The notes under the pieces were generated by a model that was not told the origin of the DNA, ran no database searches, and was given only the letters and a program-made list of their open reading frames with translations. 64,000 nt of DNA from Combretum micranthum (taxonomy: Eukaryota > Streptophyta > Magnoliopsida > Myrtales > Combretaceae): the NCBI GenBank assembly GCA_024138025.1, contig JAMXBD010000686.1, positions 434,001-498,000 on the forward strand. Reading direction: 5' to 3'. Shown here one piece after another: positions 1 to 12,162 of the stretch (the first letter of the stretch is position 1; each line of letters starts with the position of its first letter). A program made the translations under genes and the position numbers.

Positions 1-422
1 ACTATGAGTTTCCATGTTAAAATGAGTTTTGATGATTTACATGTATTAGTTATGTGATGAATGAATATATTGATGGTTTATAAGTGGTTGTTTGTACTAA
101 GTAAGTGATAAGTAGTGTTTGAGTGAATGAAGTTCGAAATGAGTGGGGTTAAGATAGTTTAGAGAAACATGAATTGGCTAAATAAGTGTTGAATGTGGAA
201 TTGTATTTGAAATAGTAGATATAGGTTTTTGATGAGTTTGAAGTGAAGATTTTGTATGTTAAAAGAAGTTAGAATACATATAGGTTGAAGTTTGATGATA
301 GAAACGTGTTTGAAGGAAGTTTAGAAGTGAAAAATATGACAAAAGTTGGTGTTTTCGAAAAGGGAAGTCTACAATTTTTAAAAATCTATGCTGCAGTGTA
401 CAACACAACTAGCGTACATAGC

Positions 423-623
423 AACATTGCTGGTGTTGGGGGTATTCAGGGGTGTGGACAGACCTCGTGGAACTCTCGGATTTTTTGGATAAATTTGTTT
501 CCATTCTACACCAGCTTAACACCTGCGTAGACCACAACATTCCTGGTGTTGGGCTTAACACTGCCAACACTGGCAGGTGTAGAAATTTTCGTACAGACAA
601 TACCACCTTAACACCGCTGGCGT
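423..623 (+). repeat. GC-rich motif cluster with inverted repeats in the LTR U3
   Basis: A GC-rich patch stands out in an AT-rich LTR. It holds AACATTGCTGGTGTTGGGGG at 423-442 and AACACCGCTGGCGT at 610-623. An inverted repeat pairs 505-512 with 576-583 (8 bp) and, inside it, 513-523 with 545-555 (9 of 11). The other LTR has the same cluster at about 7952-8160. It lies upstream of the TATA-like box at 715, so by inference it is in U3. Related motifs occur in the unrelated copia LTRs at 48931-52630. Confidence 0.6.
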
Positions 624-714
624 ATCCTCTGCAATTTTCACTTTCAAAACTTCTTCAAACCATTCCTTTAGCTTTTTAATTTGTATTGTGATTATTTTAT
701 GAGTTTGTTTGATG

Positions 715-722
715 TATAAATA
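715..722 (+). promoter_or_regulatory. Putative LTR TATA box
   Basis: TATAAATA, conserved at 8245-8252 in the other LTR. Likely RNA polymerase II promoter of the element; inferred from motif and conservation only. Confidence 0.4.
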
Positions 723-1956
723 TTATGTTATGATCTTGTATCGAATGTATTTGAGTTTTTTATCCTAAAGCCTAAAGTTATTTGTGATTTATATTTAATT
801 TAGGATTAGTAGTGTTGATATGAGTTGAAATTTCTTGTAACAATGATAGATCCTCAGTTGACCACCACCTTTGATTCTGGATTTGACTCAGGTACGCAGT
901 AATATGCTTGATTCCTTGCCTAGGATAGGCGTAATTAAATTTATCTTAATTTAAGAAAAACTTAAGTTATTTGAATTGATTGTCTATTATGCCGTTGAAT
1001 CTGGTTCGGGGCGATACCTTGCTCAAATTGGGGGTATGATAATTTAGGCGCTTAGGCCACCCCTGTCTTTATGATAACACTTTTATAAGTGGTAATGTAG
1101 GTAGTTGATAGGGTTATTGGTATCGGTATAACATTTGCTTATTCTTAAAGAGAAATAATATGATTTAATTCAATGTTTATTGAAACACTTGAATTAGGTG
1201 ATATATAGATTAAGTTAAGTAAAGCTGTGAAACGGTTGAAAACCCTAGAGGAAGCTACTTTTTCATTATGGATATATCATCTAGGAGATATAAGTCCCCG
1301 AATAACTTATATCAACCCCCTGAGCATAGTGATCATTACTCAGATCCCAAATATCTTGTTGTTCGGAGTTTGAATACTCCAGTGTTGTTTGTCTAACTAA
1401 AGATTTTTTAATAACTTGATAGTTGTTGCATTTGCATGTAGTTTAAGCTTGTATACCACTCGCCTTTGTATTCGTTACTTGCGTACTGAGCTTTTGACTC
1501 ATATTTCATATTTCAGGTGTTGATGCGACTGATGAGTTCTACACCAGTATGGGATGGAACGATTGTGAGGATTTCCTAGATGATGAGGAAGATTATAGAT
1601 GACTATGACCTTGATGGAACTTTTGTAATAACATACATTGGAAGGCACATGTAATAGTTATGATAGTTTTTGCTAAACTTATGTATTTTTGTAAATGGCT
1701 TGTTTATAAGCCTTGTCTGTAATATCTATATGTATATATGTCTATAGTGGATTTATATTTTATATGCAAATGTCATGTTTTTCTAAAAAGTTTTAAGAGT
1801 TGATAGTTTTTAAAAAAATTTCTTATAAGAGATTTACGTAAACAAATTTTCAAACTGATCCGGTAATCAACCTTACATATAACACTGCAGGTTATATATG
1901 GTTGGAGATCTAGATTCACCTATTTTAAATATAGGGTGAGTATGGGTCTTTACAGA

Positions 1957-1971
1957 TGGTATCAGAGCTGG
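1957..1971 (+). other. Primer-binding site of the gypsy element
   Basis: TGGTATCAGAGCTGG, complementary to the 3' end of plant initiator Met-tRNA over its first 12 bases, two bases after the LTR end. Confidence 0.9.
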
Positions 1972-2235
1972 TTTGAATAATTGTTTACCTAAATGTGATA
2001 GTTTAAATGAGACTTGACCTAGACACTGAGATAGGTAGCATAGGGAGAGTTAAGCTTTGCTTGAATGGTTGTATTTGCTTGCTTTATTGTTTGTTTGCTA
2101 TGCTTGTTGTTTGTTTACTTGCTTATTTAATTGCTTGCTAATGCCTATAAATGTGAATGTGAATTTAATAAATTTTAAGCATGGTTTAAATGCTATATGT
2201 GTGTGTTATAAATGTATTGTATGCATATGTTTAAG

Positions 2236-3510
2236 ATGGATAGGTCATGGAGATCTACTCAACAACAAGCTGATAGAGAGAACATGCCTTCGCCACTTCA
2301 GTTCTTCATCTACATAAGCTCCTACCTCCTCTACTACTCCAAGTACCGAAACTACTCCATCTCCTGTACCAGCATCGGCTTCACAAGTTTCCTAACCAAC
2401 TCAATTTCCATCACATCCTCAATGCCACCTTTCCTCAAATACCATAAGTCCCTATAATGATCCAGTATCTATGTATGGTGATATGGTGGCTATGATGCAA
2501 CAGTATTAGATGATGGTGTTTCAACAACAACACTTTATGTAACAACATAATAAACAAGGAGCAAGGCAAAATGAAAATTCACCTATAAATGATCAAGCCA
2601 ACCAACTAAGCTATATGATTTCAGTAAGTTGGTTCCTGACTTTGATGGAACAAGCACAAATCCGACTACAATGGAGAGTTGGATTGAAGAACTAGAGAAA
2701 ACCTTTGCAGCTTGTGATACTCCTAAAGAGAAAAGGTAGATTTAGCTATGTATATAATGAAGAAAGAAGCTTACAATTAGTGGAGACTAGCCAGTGGGAA
2801 TTTGCAACTACCTATTTCATGGGCAACATTTTAAGGACACATTCTTTGATAAAGACTTCTCAAATTCTGTTAGAGAAATGATGATAGCAAATTGGTTAAA
2901 TCTAAGACAAGGAGGTAAATCTATTGATAAGTATTATGCTAAGTTTTAGACTTTTGCGCTTTTTTGGAGGAAACTATAGAGATGAAAGAATGAAGGTCCA
3001 AAAATTCCAAAATGGTTTAATTGAAGAAATTCAAGGAGAAGTGAAGAAGTTTGAATTGCATACTTTGGTCGACACGGTAGCAAAGGCTCTATTAGTCGAA
3101 CAAATTCAAAATGATAGTCGGGTGAGAAGAGTAAAGAGAGCTACATTTTTAAGCAAAAGACCAACATCTATATCTTCATTTGGTGGTTATCAAAATATAA
3201 ATAAGAGTGTAAATTACCAAGGGAAAGGAAAGAAGCCATTTCTAAGAAAGAAAGGAGATAAAAAATGGCATTCAAGACTTCAACTCCGTGTTTGAAAAAA
3301 AATGTTTTCAATGTGTTTGGACCACATGATTTATCCGAATGCAAATAGACACTGGAAGCATGTTTTTCTTGTGGACAAGTGGGACACAAAGCTTTTGAAT
3401 GTAAGAATTTGGGTTTGCCACCAATGTTTTGTGCTATTGTAAGCAACAAGGTCATCATATTGCTAATTGCAAAGATCGCCCCAATAATCAAGGTGAGTTA
3501 ATCTAGAGAA
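2236..3510 (+). pseudogene. gag of the gypsy element (broken)
   Basis: Capsid/nucleocapsid polyprotein relic spread over all three frames with many stops. After a likely start at 2236 comes a Ser/Thr/Pro-rich segment, then a capsid region in which the retrotransposon-gag hallmarks of a Phe-Asp-Gly-Thr step and a Trp-Ile-Glu-Glu-Leu-Glu-Lys helix can be read near 2640-2705. A CCHC zinc knuckle is intact at 3361-3402 (CX2CX4HX4C). A second knuckle near 3427-3473 has lost one residue between its first two cysteines. The nucleocapsid would bind element RNA. Not functional in this copy. Confidence 0.85.
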
Positions 3511-3559
3511 AAGAAAAGTAAATGCCAAAGTTTTTGCATTGCAATAGATAGAGGATACT

Positions 3560-6500
3560 CCTTCAGTAGATACTCTAGCAGGTACCTTGGTTGTTTCTAA
3601 TAGAAGTGCATATGTATTGATTGACACTAGAGCAACTCATACATGTATATCTAAGACTTTTATGAATGAGTGCAAGCTTACTCCTGAGATTTTGACTGAT
3701 CGTGTTATGTGTGTGAATACTCCTTTAGTTTTTAGACTAGGTAACATTGCCTATGTAGAAATGTGAATGTTTTAATTTCTGATGTGAGCATGCTTATGGA
3801 CATGTTAGTTTTACTTTATCTGATTTTGATGTGATTTGGGAATGAATTGGCTAAATCTATATAAGATCACAATAGATTATCGTAAAGTGGAGTTATGTTG
3901 TCATCTAAAGGAAGGAAGGTTTACGTATGTTTTGGAATGGCAAAGGCCAAGTAGAATGAATTCTATGGAATATGGGAAAGGTCACTTGTGACAGCAATGA
4001 ACACAGAAGAAATGGATATCAACATGGTACCGATGATGAATGAATTTATTGATGTGTTTCCCGAGAAATTGCCTAGTTTGCCTCCTAATAAGGAGATTAA
4101 ATTTAGGATTGAAGTGTTACCAAGAACTGTTCCTATTTCTAAGGCTCCATACAGATGACACCTGCTGAATTGAAGGAATTAAAACAACAATTGCAAGAGT
4201 TACAAGAATTTGGTTTCATTAGACCAAGTATTTCACCTTGGGGTACTCCTGTATTGTTTATGAAGAAGAAAAATGGGAGTCTGCGGATGTGTATTGATTA
4301 TAGGAATTAAATCAAGTTACAATCAAGAACAAATATCCCTTGCATAGAATCAATGATTTATTTGATCAATTGAAAGGAGCTACTATTTTTTCAAAAATTG
4401 ATTTGGTATCAAGATATTATTAGCTCAAAATTAAGTCCCAAGACATACGAAAGACGGCATTTCACATTAGATATGGCCTTTTTGAATTTCTTGTTATGCC
4501 ATTTGGATTGACAAATGCTCTAGCAACATTTATGGATTTGATGAACAGGGTATTCAATGATTATTTGGATTTATTTGTAATTTTGTTTATTGATGATATT
4601 CTGGTTTATTCATAAAATAGAGAGAAGCATAAAGAGCACTTAAAGGTTGTGTTGCAAAGGCTTAAGAGAAGAAATTATATGCTAAATTTAGCAAGTGTAG
4701 CTTTTGGCTTGAGGAGATATCTTTCCTAAGTCATATCATATCAAAGGAAGGTGTATCTATTGATCCTGAGAAAATTGAAGCCGTATTGAAATGACCAAGA
4801 CCAACAAATGTGGCTGAAATAAGAAGTTTCTTTGGGTTAGCCGGGTATTATCGAAAATTTGTGGAAGGATTTTCAAAGATAGCATCCCATTGACAAAGTT
4901 GACTTAAAAGCATGTTAAATTCAATTAGGATGATAAATGTGAACAAAGTTTCCAAGAGTTGAAGGAGAGATTGATATCAGCACCAATTCTAGCCTTACTT
5001 AGTGGAAATGAATTTGTGGATTTTAGTAATGCTTCCATCCAGGGATTAGGTTATGTGCTTATGCAAGATGGATGGGTAATCGCATATGCTTCGAGACAAC
5101 TTAAACCAATGAGAAAAACTACCCAGTTCATGATTTGGAGTTGGCAGCTGTGATTCTAGCATTGAAATTGTGGGCACACTACCTCTTTGGTGAAAAGTGT
5201 AAGATATATACTGATCACAAGAGTCTCAAATACATTTTCACTCAGAAAGAGCTTAATATGAGATAGAGAAGATGGTTTGAATTGAGCATAGACTACGATG
5301 TGGAAATCCGTACCATCCTGGCAAGGCAAATCTTGTAGCAGATGCTCTTAGCAGGAAGAAACAAATTGATGTTGCAAATTTGATTACAAGTTAGAAGGAA
5401 ATCCAAAAAGAGTTAGAAAAATGGAGATCGAAGTAATTACGGAAAAAGTCGATGTCATGCGTGCTCATTTGACTCTACAACCTAAGATTTTGGAAAGAAT
5501 TAAACAGGGTTAGAAGGAAGACCTAGAGAGTAGAGAATTGATATTAGCCATAAGAAAAGGAAAGAGGAAGGAATTAAGGCTAGATGAAGAAGATATTGTG
5601 AGACATGGAAATAGAATTTTTGTGCCAAGGATACATGAATTGAGAGAATAGATTCTAAAAGAAGCTCACTCTTCGTCTTATTCTATTCACCCTAGGAGCA
5701 CTAAAATGTATAAGGACTTGAAAAAGTATTATTGGTAGGAAGGATTAAAAAGGTGTTTTAGACTTTGTATCAAAATGTTTAACCTGCCAGCAAATCAATT
5801 GAACATCAAAGACCAGGTGGAGAACTTAAGCCTTTATCCATTCCTGAATGGAAATGGGAAGAGATCACCATGGATTTTGTGTTTGCTCTCCCAATGACCA
5901 TTACTAAACATGAAGTTATTTGGGTAATTGTTGACAGATTAACAAAATCAGCCCACTTCATTCCTTTGAGAGTTGGGGATTCATTGGAGAAGATGGCACA
6001 TGTGTATATCAAAGAGATTGTAAGACTCCATGGCGTACCAAGAACAATCACTAGAGATACCAGGTTTGTTAACTGATTTTGGAAGAGTTTACATACAGCG
6101 CTTGGTACACAACTTAAATTCAGTACAGCCTTTCATCCTCAAACTGATGGACAATTAGAGAGGAAAATTCAGATATTGGAAGACATGTTGAGAGCTTGTG
6201 TACTAGACTTTGGAGGACGATGGGATGATCACTTACCATTGATTGAATTCGCCTACAATAACAGTTATCAATCTTCTATACAAATGGCACCATATGAAGC
6301 TCTATATGGAAGGAATGCAGATCACCTCTTCACTAGGATGATGTAGGGGAAAGAGCCTTAATTGGTCTGAATTAGTCCAACAAGCTATTGATAAGATACA
6401 AGTGATGAAGCAAAGGATGAAAGCCACATAAGATAGATTCAAAAGCTATGTGGATGTGAGACGAAGACCCCTTGAATTTAAAGTGGGTGAACACGTGTTT

Positions 6501-6900
6501 CTTCGGATATCACCGATAAAGAAAGTATTTAGATTTGGAGTCAAGGAAAATTGAACCCTAGATATATTGGTCCTTTTGAAGTGTTGGAAAGGATTGGTCT
6601 TTGGCATACAAACTGGCTTTACCACCACATTTGTTGGAAGTGCACAATGTGTTTCATGTTTCTCAATTGCGAAAATGTATATCAAATCCAGATGCTATTA
6701 TTAGTGCTAATCAACCAAATGTTTTTCCTAACTTGACAACAATTAAGAAGTCAATCAAGATCTTAGATAGAATCGACAAAATATTGAGAAGGAAGATCAT
6801 TCCTTTTGTAAAAGTTCAATGGAGTACACAAGTTGACAGAGAAGCAATCTGAGAAGTCGAAAGTGAGATGAAACAGAAATATCCAGACCTCTTTGACTAA
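3560..6900 (+). pseudogene. pol of the gypsy element (PR-RT-RH-IN, broken)
   Basis: Domains in order: retropepsin at about 3600-3660, where the catalytic Asp-Thr-Gly reads Asp-Thr-Arg (3623-3631); reverse transcriptase at about 4080-4800, with FIDD at 4586-4597 in place of the usual YVDD/FVDD; RNase H at about 4930-5300; integrase at about 5640-6350. In integrase the first catalytic Asp (5873-5875) and the Glu (6158-6160) remain, but the Asp of the usual Ser-Asp-Arg-Asp step is replaced by Thr. The C-terminal segment with a chromodomain-like Lys-Val-Gln-Trp core runs to 6900. In-frame stops and frameshifts occur throughout, so no functional product is expected. Confidence 0.9.
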
Positions 6901-6934
6901 TGAGGTAGGTTAAGTTTCAAGGACGAAACTTTTT

Positions 6935-6948
6935 GAAGGAGAGGAGAA
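6935..6948 (+). other. Polypurine tract of the gypsy element
   Basis: GAAGGAGAGGAGAA directly before the TG that opens the 3' LTR; primes plus-strand DNA synthesis. Confidence 0.8.
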
Positions 6949-9478
6949 TGAAATAACCACAATTCCTAAAATTTGTGTTTTATATTTGTGTGTTAATGCA
7001 CTTGAGTATGATATATGTGATTTGTGTTAGTATATGGTATATGTGTTGTATTAATGTTTTGAATATCGATATATCTTAAGTGAACAAATATTGTTTTGAA
7101 TTTGTAAGTGTAATAAAGTGTATGAATATCGGTTTAAAACAAGTTAAGTATGCTTAATATATATTTCTAAACATAGTAGAAATTTCTTGAACAAAAACAA
7201 GCCTAAAATCATTTATTTTAGCCTAAAACCATGCAAATTGAAGCCCTCTCTATAGCAGCCCCTAAAAGTCAATAATTTAGATAAATATCAAGTCCACTTT
7301 TTGCAAAATTCGTATGAAAAATCAACCATCCAAGACAACCCACTAAAGAGGAGAAAAACACCATTTTCATCTTCTAAAACTCACCAAATTCAAGTCCAAA
7401 CATCATCTATATTTCCCTCAAGTAAAACCATCATTATCTTGTAGCAAGGCCATAAAACCAAGCCTAAGTTTCTTAAGGTATGTATTTGTTATGTTAAGTG
7501 TGTATTGGTTAGTTTAAGGTTTTGCTAGACTATGAGTTTTCATGTTAAAATGAGTTTTGACGATTTACATGTATTAGTTATGTAATGAATGAATATCTTG
7601 ATGGTTTATAAGTGGTTGTTTGTGCTAAGTAAGTAACAAGTAGTGTTGGAGTGAATGAAGTTGGAAATGAGTGGGGTTAAGATAGTTTAGAGAAACATGA
7701 ATTGGCTAAATAAGGTTGAATGTGGAATTGTATTTGAAATAGTAGATATAGGTTTTTGATGAGTTTGAAGTGAAGATTTTGTATGTTAAAAGAAGTTAGA
7801 ATACATATAGGTTGAAGTTTGATGATAGAAACGTGTTTGAAGGAAGTTTGGAAGTGAAAAATATGACAAAAGTTTGTGTTTTCGAAATAGGGAGGTTTGC
7901 AATTTTTTAAAAATCTATGCTGCAGTGTACAACACAACTAGCGTACATAGCAACATTGCTGGTGTTGGGGGTATTCAGGGGCATGGACCAACCTCGTGGA
8001 ACTCTCGGATTTTTTGGATAAATTTGTTTACAGTCTACACCAGCTCAACGCCGCCGGTGTAGACTACAACATTGATGGTGTTGGTAACACTGCCAACGTT
8101 GGCAGGTGTAGAAATTTTCGTGCAGACAATACCACCTTAACACCACTGGCGTATCCCCTGCAGTTTTCCATTTTCAAAACTTCTTTAAACCATTCCTTTA
8201 GCTTGTTAATTTGTCTTGTGATGATTTTATGAGTTTGTTTGATGTATAAATATTATGTCATGATCTTGTATAGAATGTATTTGAGTTTCTTGATCCCAAA
8301 GCCTAAAGTTATTTATGTTTTATATTCAGTTTAGGAATAGTAGTGTTGATATGAGTTGAAATTTTTTGTAACAGTGATAGATCCTCAATTGATCGCACCT
8401 TTGATTCTCGATTTAACTCAAATACGAAGTAATATGCTTGATTCCTTGCCTAGGATAGGCATGATTAAATTTATCTTAATTTAAGAAAAACTTAAGTTAT
8501 TTGAATTGATTGTCTATTATGTCGTTGAATCTGGTTTGGGGAGCGGTACCTTTCTCAAATTGGAGGCACAGTAGTTTAGGCGCTTAGGCCACCCCTGTTA
8601 TAAATGGCAAGGCGTGTAGTTGATAGGATTATTGGTATCGGTATAATATTTGCTTATTCTTAAGGAGAAATAATATGATTTAATTCAATGTTTATTGAAA
8701 CACTTGAATTATGTGATATTATAGATTAAGTTAAGTAAAGCTGTGAAACGGTTGAAAACCCTAAAGGAAGTTACTTTTTCATTTATGGATAATTGGATAT
8801 ATCATATAAGTTCCCGAACAACTTATATCAACTTCCTGAGCGTCGTAATCATTACTCAGGATCCTCAGATATCCTTATTGTCCGGAGTTTGAATTCGCCA
8901 GTGTTGTTTGTGTAACTAAAGATTTTCTAATAACTTAATGGTTGTTGCATTTGCATGTAGTTTAAGCTTGTTTGCCACTCGCCTTTGTATTCGTTACTTG
9001 CGTACTGAGCTTTTGGCTCATTATTTTATATTTTTGGTGTTGATGCTAGTGATGAGTTCTATACCAGTATGGGATACGGAATGGATTTTGAGGATTTCCT
9101 AGATGATTAGGAAGATTAGAGATGATCATGACCTTGTGGAACTTTTGTAATAACATACATTGGAAGATACATGTAATAGTTATGATAGTTTTTGCTAAAC
9201 TTATGTATTTTTGCAAATGGCTTGTTTATAAGCCTTGTCTGTAATATCTATATGTATATATGTCTGTAGTGGATCTATATCTTATATGTAAATGTCATGT
9301 TTTTCTAAAAAGTTTTAAGAGTTGATAGTTTTTAAAATATGTTGTTATAAGAGATTTAGGTAAACAAATATCCAAACTGATCCTAGTAATCAACTTTACA
9401 TATAACACTACAGGTTATATGTGGTTGGAGATCTAGATTCACTTATTTTAAATATAGAGGTAAGTCCGGGTCTTTGCA
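6949..9478 (+). repeat. 3' LTR of the gypsy element (complete, about 2.53 kb)
   Basis: Starts TG at 6949 after the polypurine tract and ends CA at 9478, the site equivalent to 1954. Its first 580 bases have no partner in the window. It carries the same GC-rich cluster and TATA-like box as the left copy. Confidence 0.9.
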
Positions 9479-10390
9479 TTATCTTTCGTAATAGTTAAGA
9501 TTTCATGCATTTTTCTCCTCCTCCATTCTCCAAACACAAAGAAGGATTCAAGTTCTCTAATTATTCATCTCCTTCATTTTTATTCTTTTAATAATCTTTT
9601 AGTCCTAATATATTTCATCATACCAAACAAAGTGTTAATGGGTTCTATTAACAAATGTATTGAAACACTTATCAAAGATCCGAAATTAAAACAACATATA
9701 TATATTAGATTCTTACGATTGGTTAATGTTGTGATATATATACACACACAAATATGGTAGCATTTATTAGTTAGCATTCTCTTATTTCATATAGTACAAT
9801 GTATCGAGATATCCCAATTAGTTTATTTCTCTTCATATTTTTCAAAACTATATTCTGTAATATATCTTTGTAAACAAAAGCAAAAATAAATTAAAATAAC
9901 TATACGACAACAAAAGGGGTTGGGAAACAAATGAAAAATTCTTTCTTTACTTTCATGCAAGCATGCATCAATGGGGAAAGGAAGATTGATATTTGAGGAG
10001 TTCTAGTACGGGAATTCTGTGAGAACTGAGAAGTGGTACCATTATTTGTGGTTTTGGAATGTGAAAGGTGAAATGTGGGATATTGTTGAAGGGTTAGGTG
10101 GGAGGGGAGTGATCTTGACCAATGGCATCGGGGCTGATGGAGTGCAGTTAGGTGGGTCAGGTGCCTAATACCATGTTGGACCATTTCACTTAAACGATGT
10201 TTCTTTTCAATGAGTTGGAGTGTATTTTCAAGGGCTTGAAATAGAGCGAATCAGTCTTGTGATTTATATTATAGGACTATAGAAATTAGAAAATTCTAAT
10301 AACAGGACTAGTCCCATCACTATTTAATAGCTTATATTATATCTAATCATATCGAACCACTAAAATAATTAATATTCTAATTACGATATG
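9479..10390. other. Intergenic, no gene seen
   Basis: AT-rich spacer after the gypsy element. A minus-strand open frame at 9900-10184 has no recognisable domain or codon signature, and I do not call it a gene. The stretch 10000-10200 is somewhat richer in G and C, with nothing recognisable. Confidence 0.6.
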
Positions 10391-11204
10391 CACTACTAGA
10401 AAACTAGCCTTTAGAGATAGAAAATTTGCAACGAAAAATTTTTATCTCTAAAAAAATGAATTAGAAACAGATTTGTGATAGATTTGTGATGACATAAATT
10501 ATGAATAATCTTATAATTTTTATATGCTTTTGCAATAGAATTTGCAATGGATTACAAATTGATTTGCAATGGAACTTTTTCTATTACAAATTTGTCTCTA
10601 ATTTTAGCAGAAAATAAATTATTTTAACTCCAATTTCTATTTTTTTCAAATTATATTGCAAATCTATCTCTAAAATAAATTATTATAGATATGTATATAT
10701 TAATAATTGTGTTTAAAATATAGTTTTAATTATACATACCAAATATAATATATATAAATGTATAATATATAATATGGACTTAGATTATATTTGTAAATTA
10801 ATTTTATTATATAATAAATATAGTATGTATAATCATATGTCATTTAAACAAATACTATATATTTTATTTATAATATATTTATTAATATATTACATACATA
10901 TATATTATAAAGTACAAATATTAAATAGTACTTAAAATGTGTTTGTTATAATGTTGTAAATTATGATATCTATTAAATAAACAGTAGTGAAACTTTATTC
11001 ATGAAGATATGAATCGGTTCTTTAGCTTAATGCTTGTGAAAACTCTAATGTCAAGTGTTCCTAGTATATATCATATAATAATGAGAATGATAAATAAGAG
11101 GTAAACGGGTAAATGTTTTTAATAATTTGTCTTTGAAAGTTTATAGAGATAGAATTTTTTGCTTCTAAAGCTAAAATTTTTCGTAATGATTTATTTTAAC
11201 AGTG
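10391..11204 (+). mobile_element. Possible CACTA-like non-autonomous element or end fragment
   Basis: Begins CACTACTAGAAAAC, the form of plant CACTA (En/Spm) terminal repeats. It is followed by subterminal short repeats built on 'ttgcaatgg', 'tttgtgatag' and 'ctctaa', which is typical of CACTA subterminal regions. A candidate right end is CAGTG at 11200-11204, preceded by a partly complementary stretch (11140-11185). No matching 3-bp target duplication and no transposase are visible, so the right boundary is uncertain. Confidence 0.4.
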
Positions 11205-11478
11205 AGACTGTTAATTGGATAGTCCCGTCGACGCGCTAATACTGTTATGAACTCATATTTGTGATATTTCTGATTTCCATTTATTAGTCCAATAAAGTGT
11301 CTAACGATATCCAATATTTATCCCCCATTATTTTCTCAATTTAATTCCGTAAGTTTTAAACTTCACTAGCCAAATACAATATACGCTTATGATTATGATT
11401 ATTGACAAGGATATCCCATAAAATAAATAAACAAACAAAGTCTACTTAAGCGGCCAAAAATTAAAAAAAAAAAAAATG

Positions 11479-11672
11479 TCTGCGATAGAATCTTATACCA
11501 AGTCAAACGAATCAAGCTTTTTCTACACAGTGGATGACATGAAATTGAATTGAGGTTTGATTATAACCCTTTGATTCTGCAATAGAATCTTTTACTAAGT
11601 CAAAGGAATCAAGCTTTTTCGAGGCAGTGGATGACATAAAATTGAATTGGGGTTTGATTATAATTCTTTGGT
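11479..11672. repeat. 97-bp tandem duplication
   Basis: Two head-to-tail copies, 11479-11575 and 11576-11672, differing at about a dozen positions. Each begins TCTGC(G/A)ATAGAATCTT. No coding sense. Confidence 0.85.
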
Positions 11673-12162
11673 ATTGTAAATATTCGAAAAGTGATCCTTA
11701 ATAGAAACTTATAAAACTGTTAAAAATAAAAAAGTTCTAATATTTTAAGATAAAAAGTACATGAGAAGATAAAATTAGTGCCACAGACAACGATAAAAAT
11801 AGATGTTCTTATCGAGTATTATATTAAAATTAAAACCTAATAAAATTATTAAACATAATAGTTTGAGATCCTAAATAAAAAAATTTAGCCAAAAATCAGC
11901 GTTGCATATAACTTAAAGCAATAACTTTTTTGAATTAGCTTGTTTTTTTTCCGTATAGGTTTTTAAGATCTTATTATCTTTTACCTCGTTACTTTTCCTC
12001 GACTATGGGGAAAGACATAACATCATGCCCAAAAGTCCATGCGTGACAAGAGACTTGCTCAATAAATATCACTGTCCTTGGAGCAAAGAAGTTGAAATTT
12101 ATCATGTGGTCGGCAATCGGCATTCAAACACATATTTTCAAAAATATCGTCCAAGGTCTCGA

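Larger units (their letters stand above)
1..1954 (+). repeat. 5' LTR of the gypsy element (partial)
   Basis: Matches 7529-9478 nearly base for base with scattered substitutions and small indels. It ends in CA at 1953-1954, two bases before the primer-binding site. The start of the LTR is missing from the window. Confidence 0.92.
1..9478 (+). mobile_element. Ty3/gypsy LTR retrotransposon, degenerate, cut by window start
   Basis: Position 1 aligns with position 7529, so about 580 bases of the left LTR lie outside the window and the whole element would be about 10 kb. Order on the + strand is LTR, Met-tRNA-type primer site, gag, protease, reverse transcriptase, RNase H, integrase, polypurine tract, LTR; integrase after reverse transcriptase defines Ty3/gypsy. 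In the first 180 aligned bases of the LTRs I count 9 differences (about 5%), so the insertion is not recent. Coding parts carry many stops and frameshifts and key catalytic residues are changed, so it is dead. Very long LTRs and the integrase C-terminal pattern suggest the Tekay/Del lineage, but that is inference. The downstream 5-bp target copy should be the bases after 9478; its partner is outside the window. Confidence 0.93.

Noticed and set aside
285..679. Small open frames in the gypsy LTR, repeated at 7874-8232
   Set aside because: LTR sequence; the shared translation reflects the GC-rich motif cluster, not a gene.
9900..10184. 94-codon minus-strand open frame
   Set aside because: No recognisable motif, start context or splice partner.
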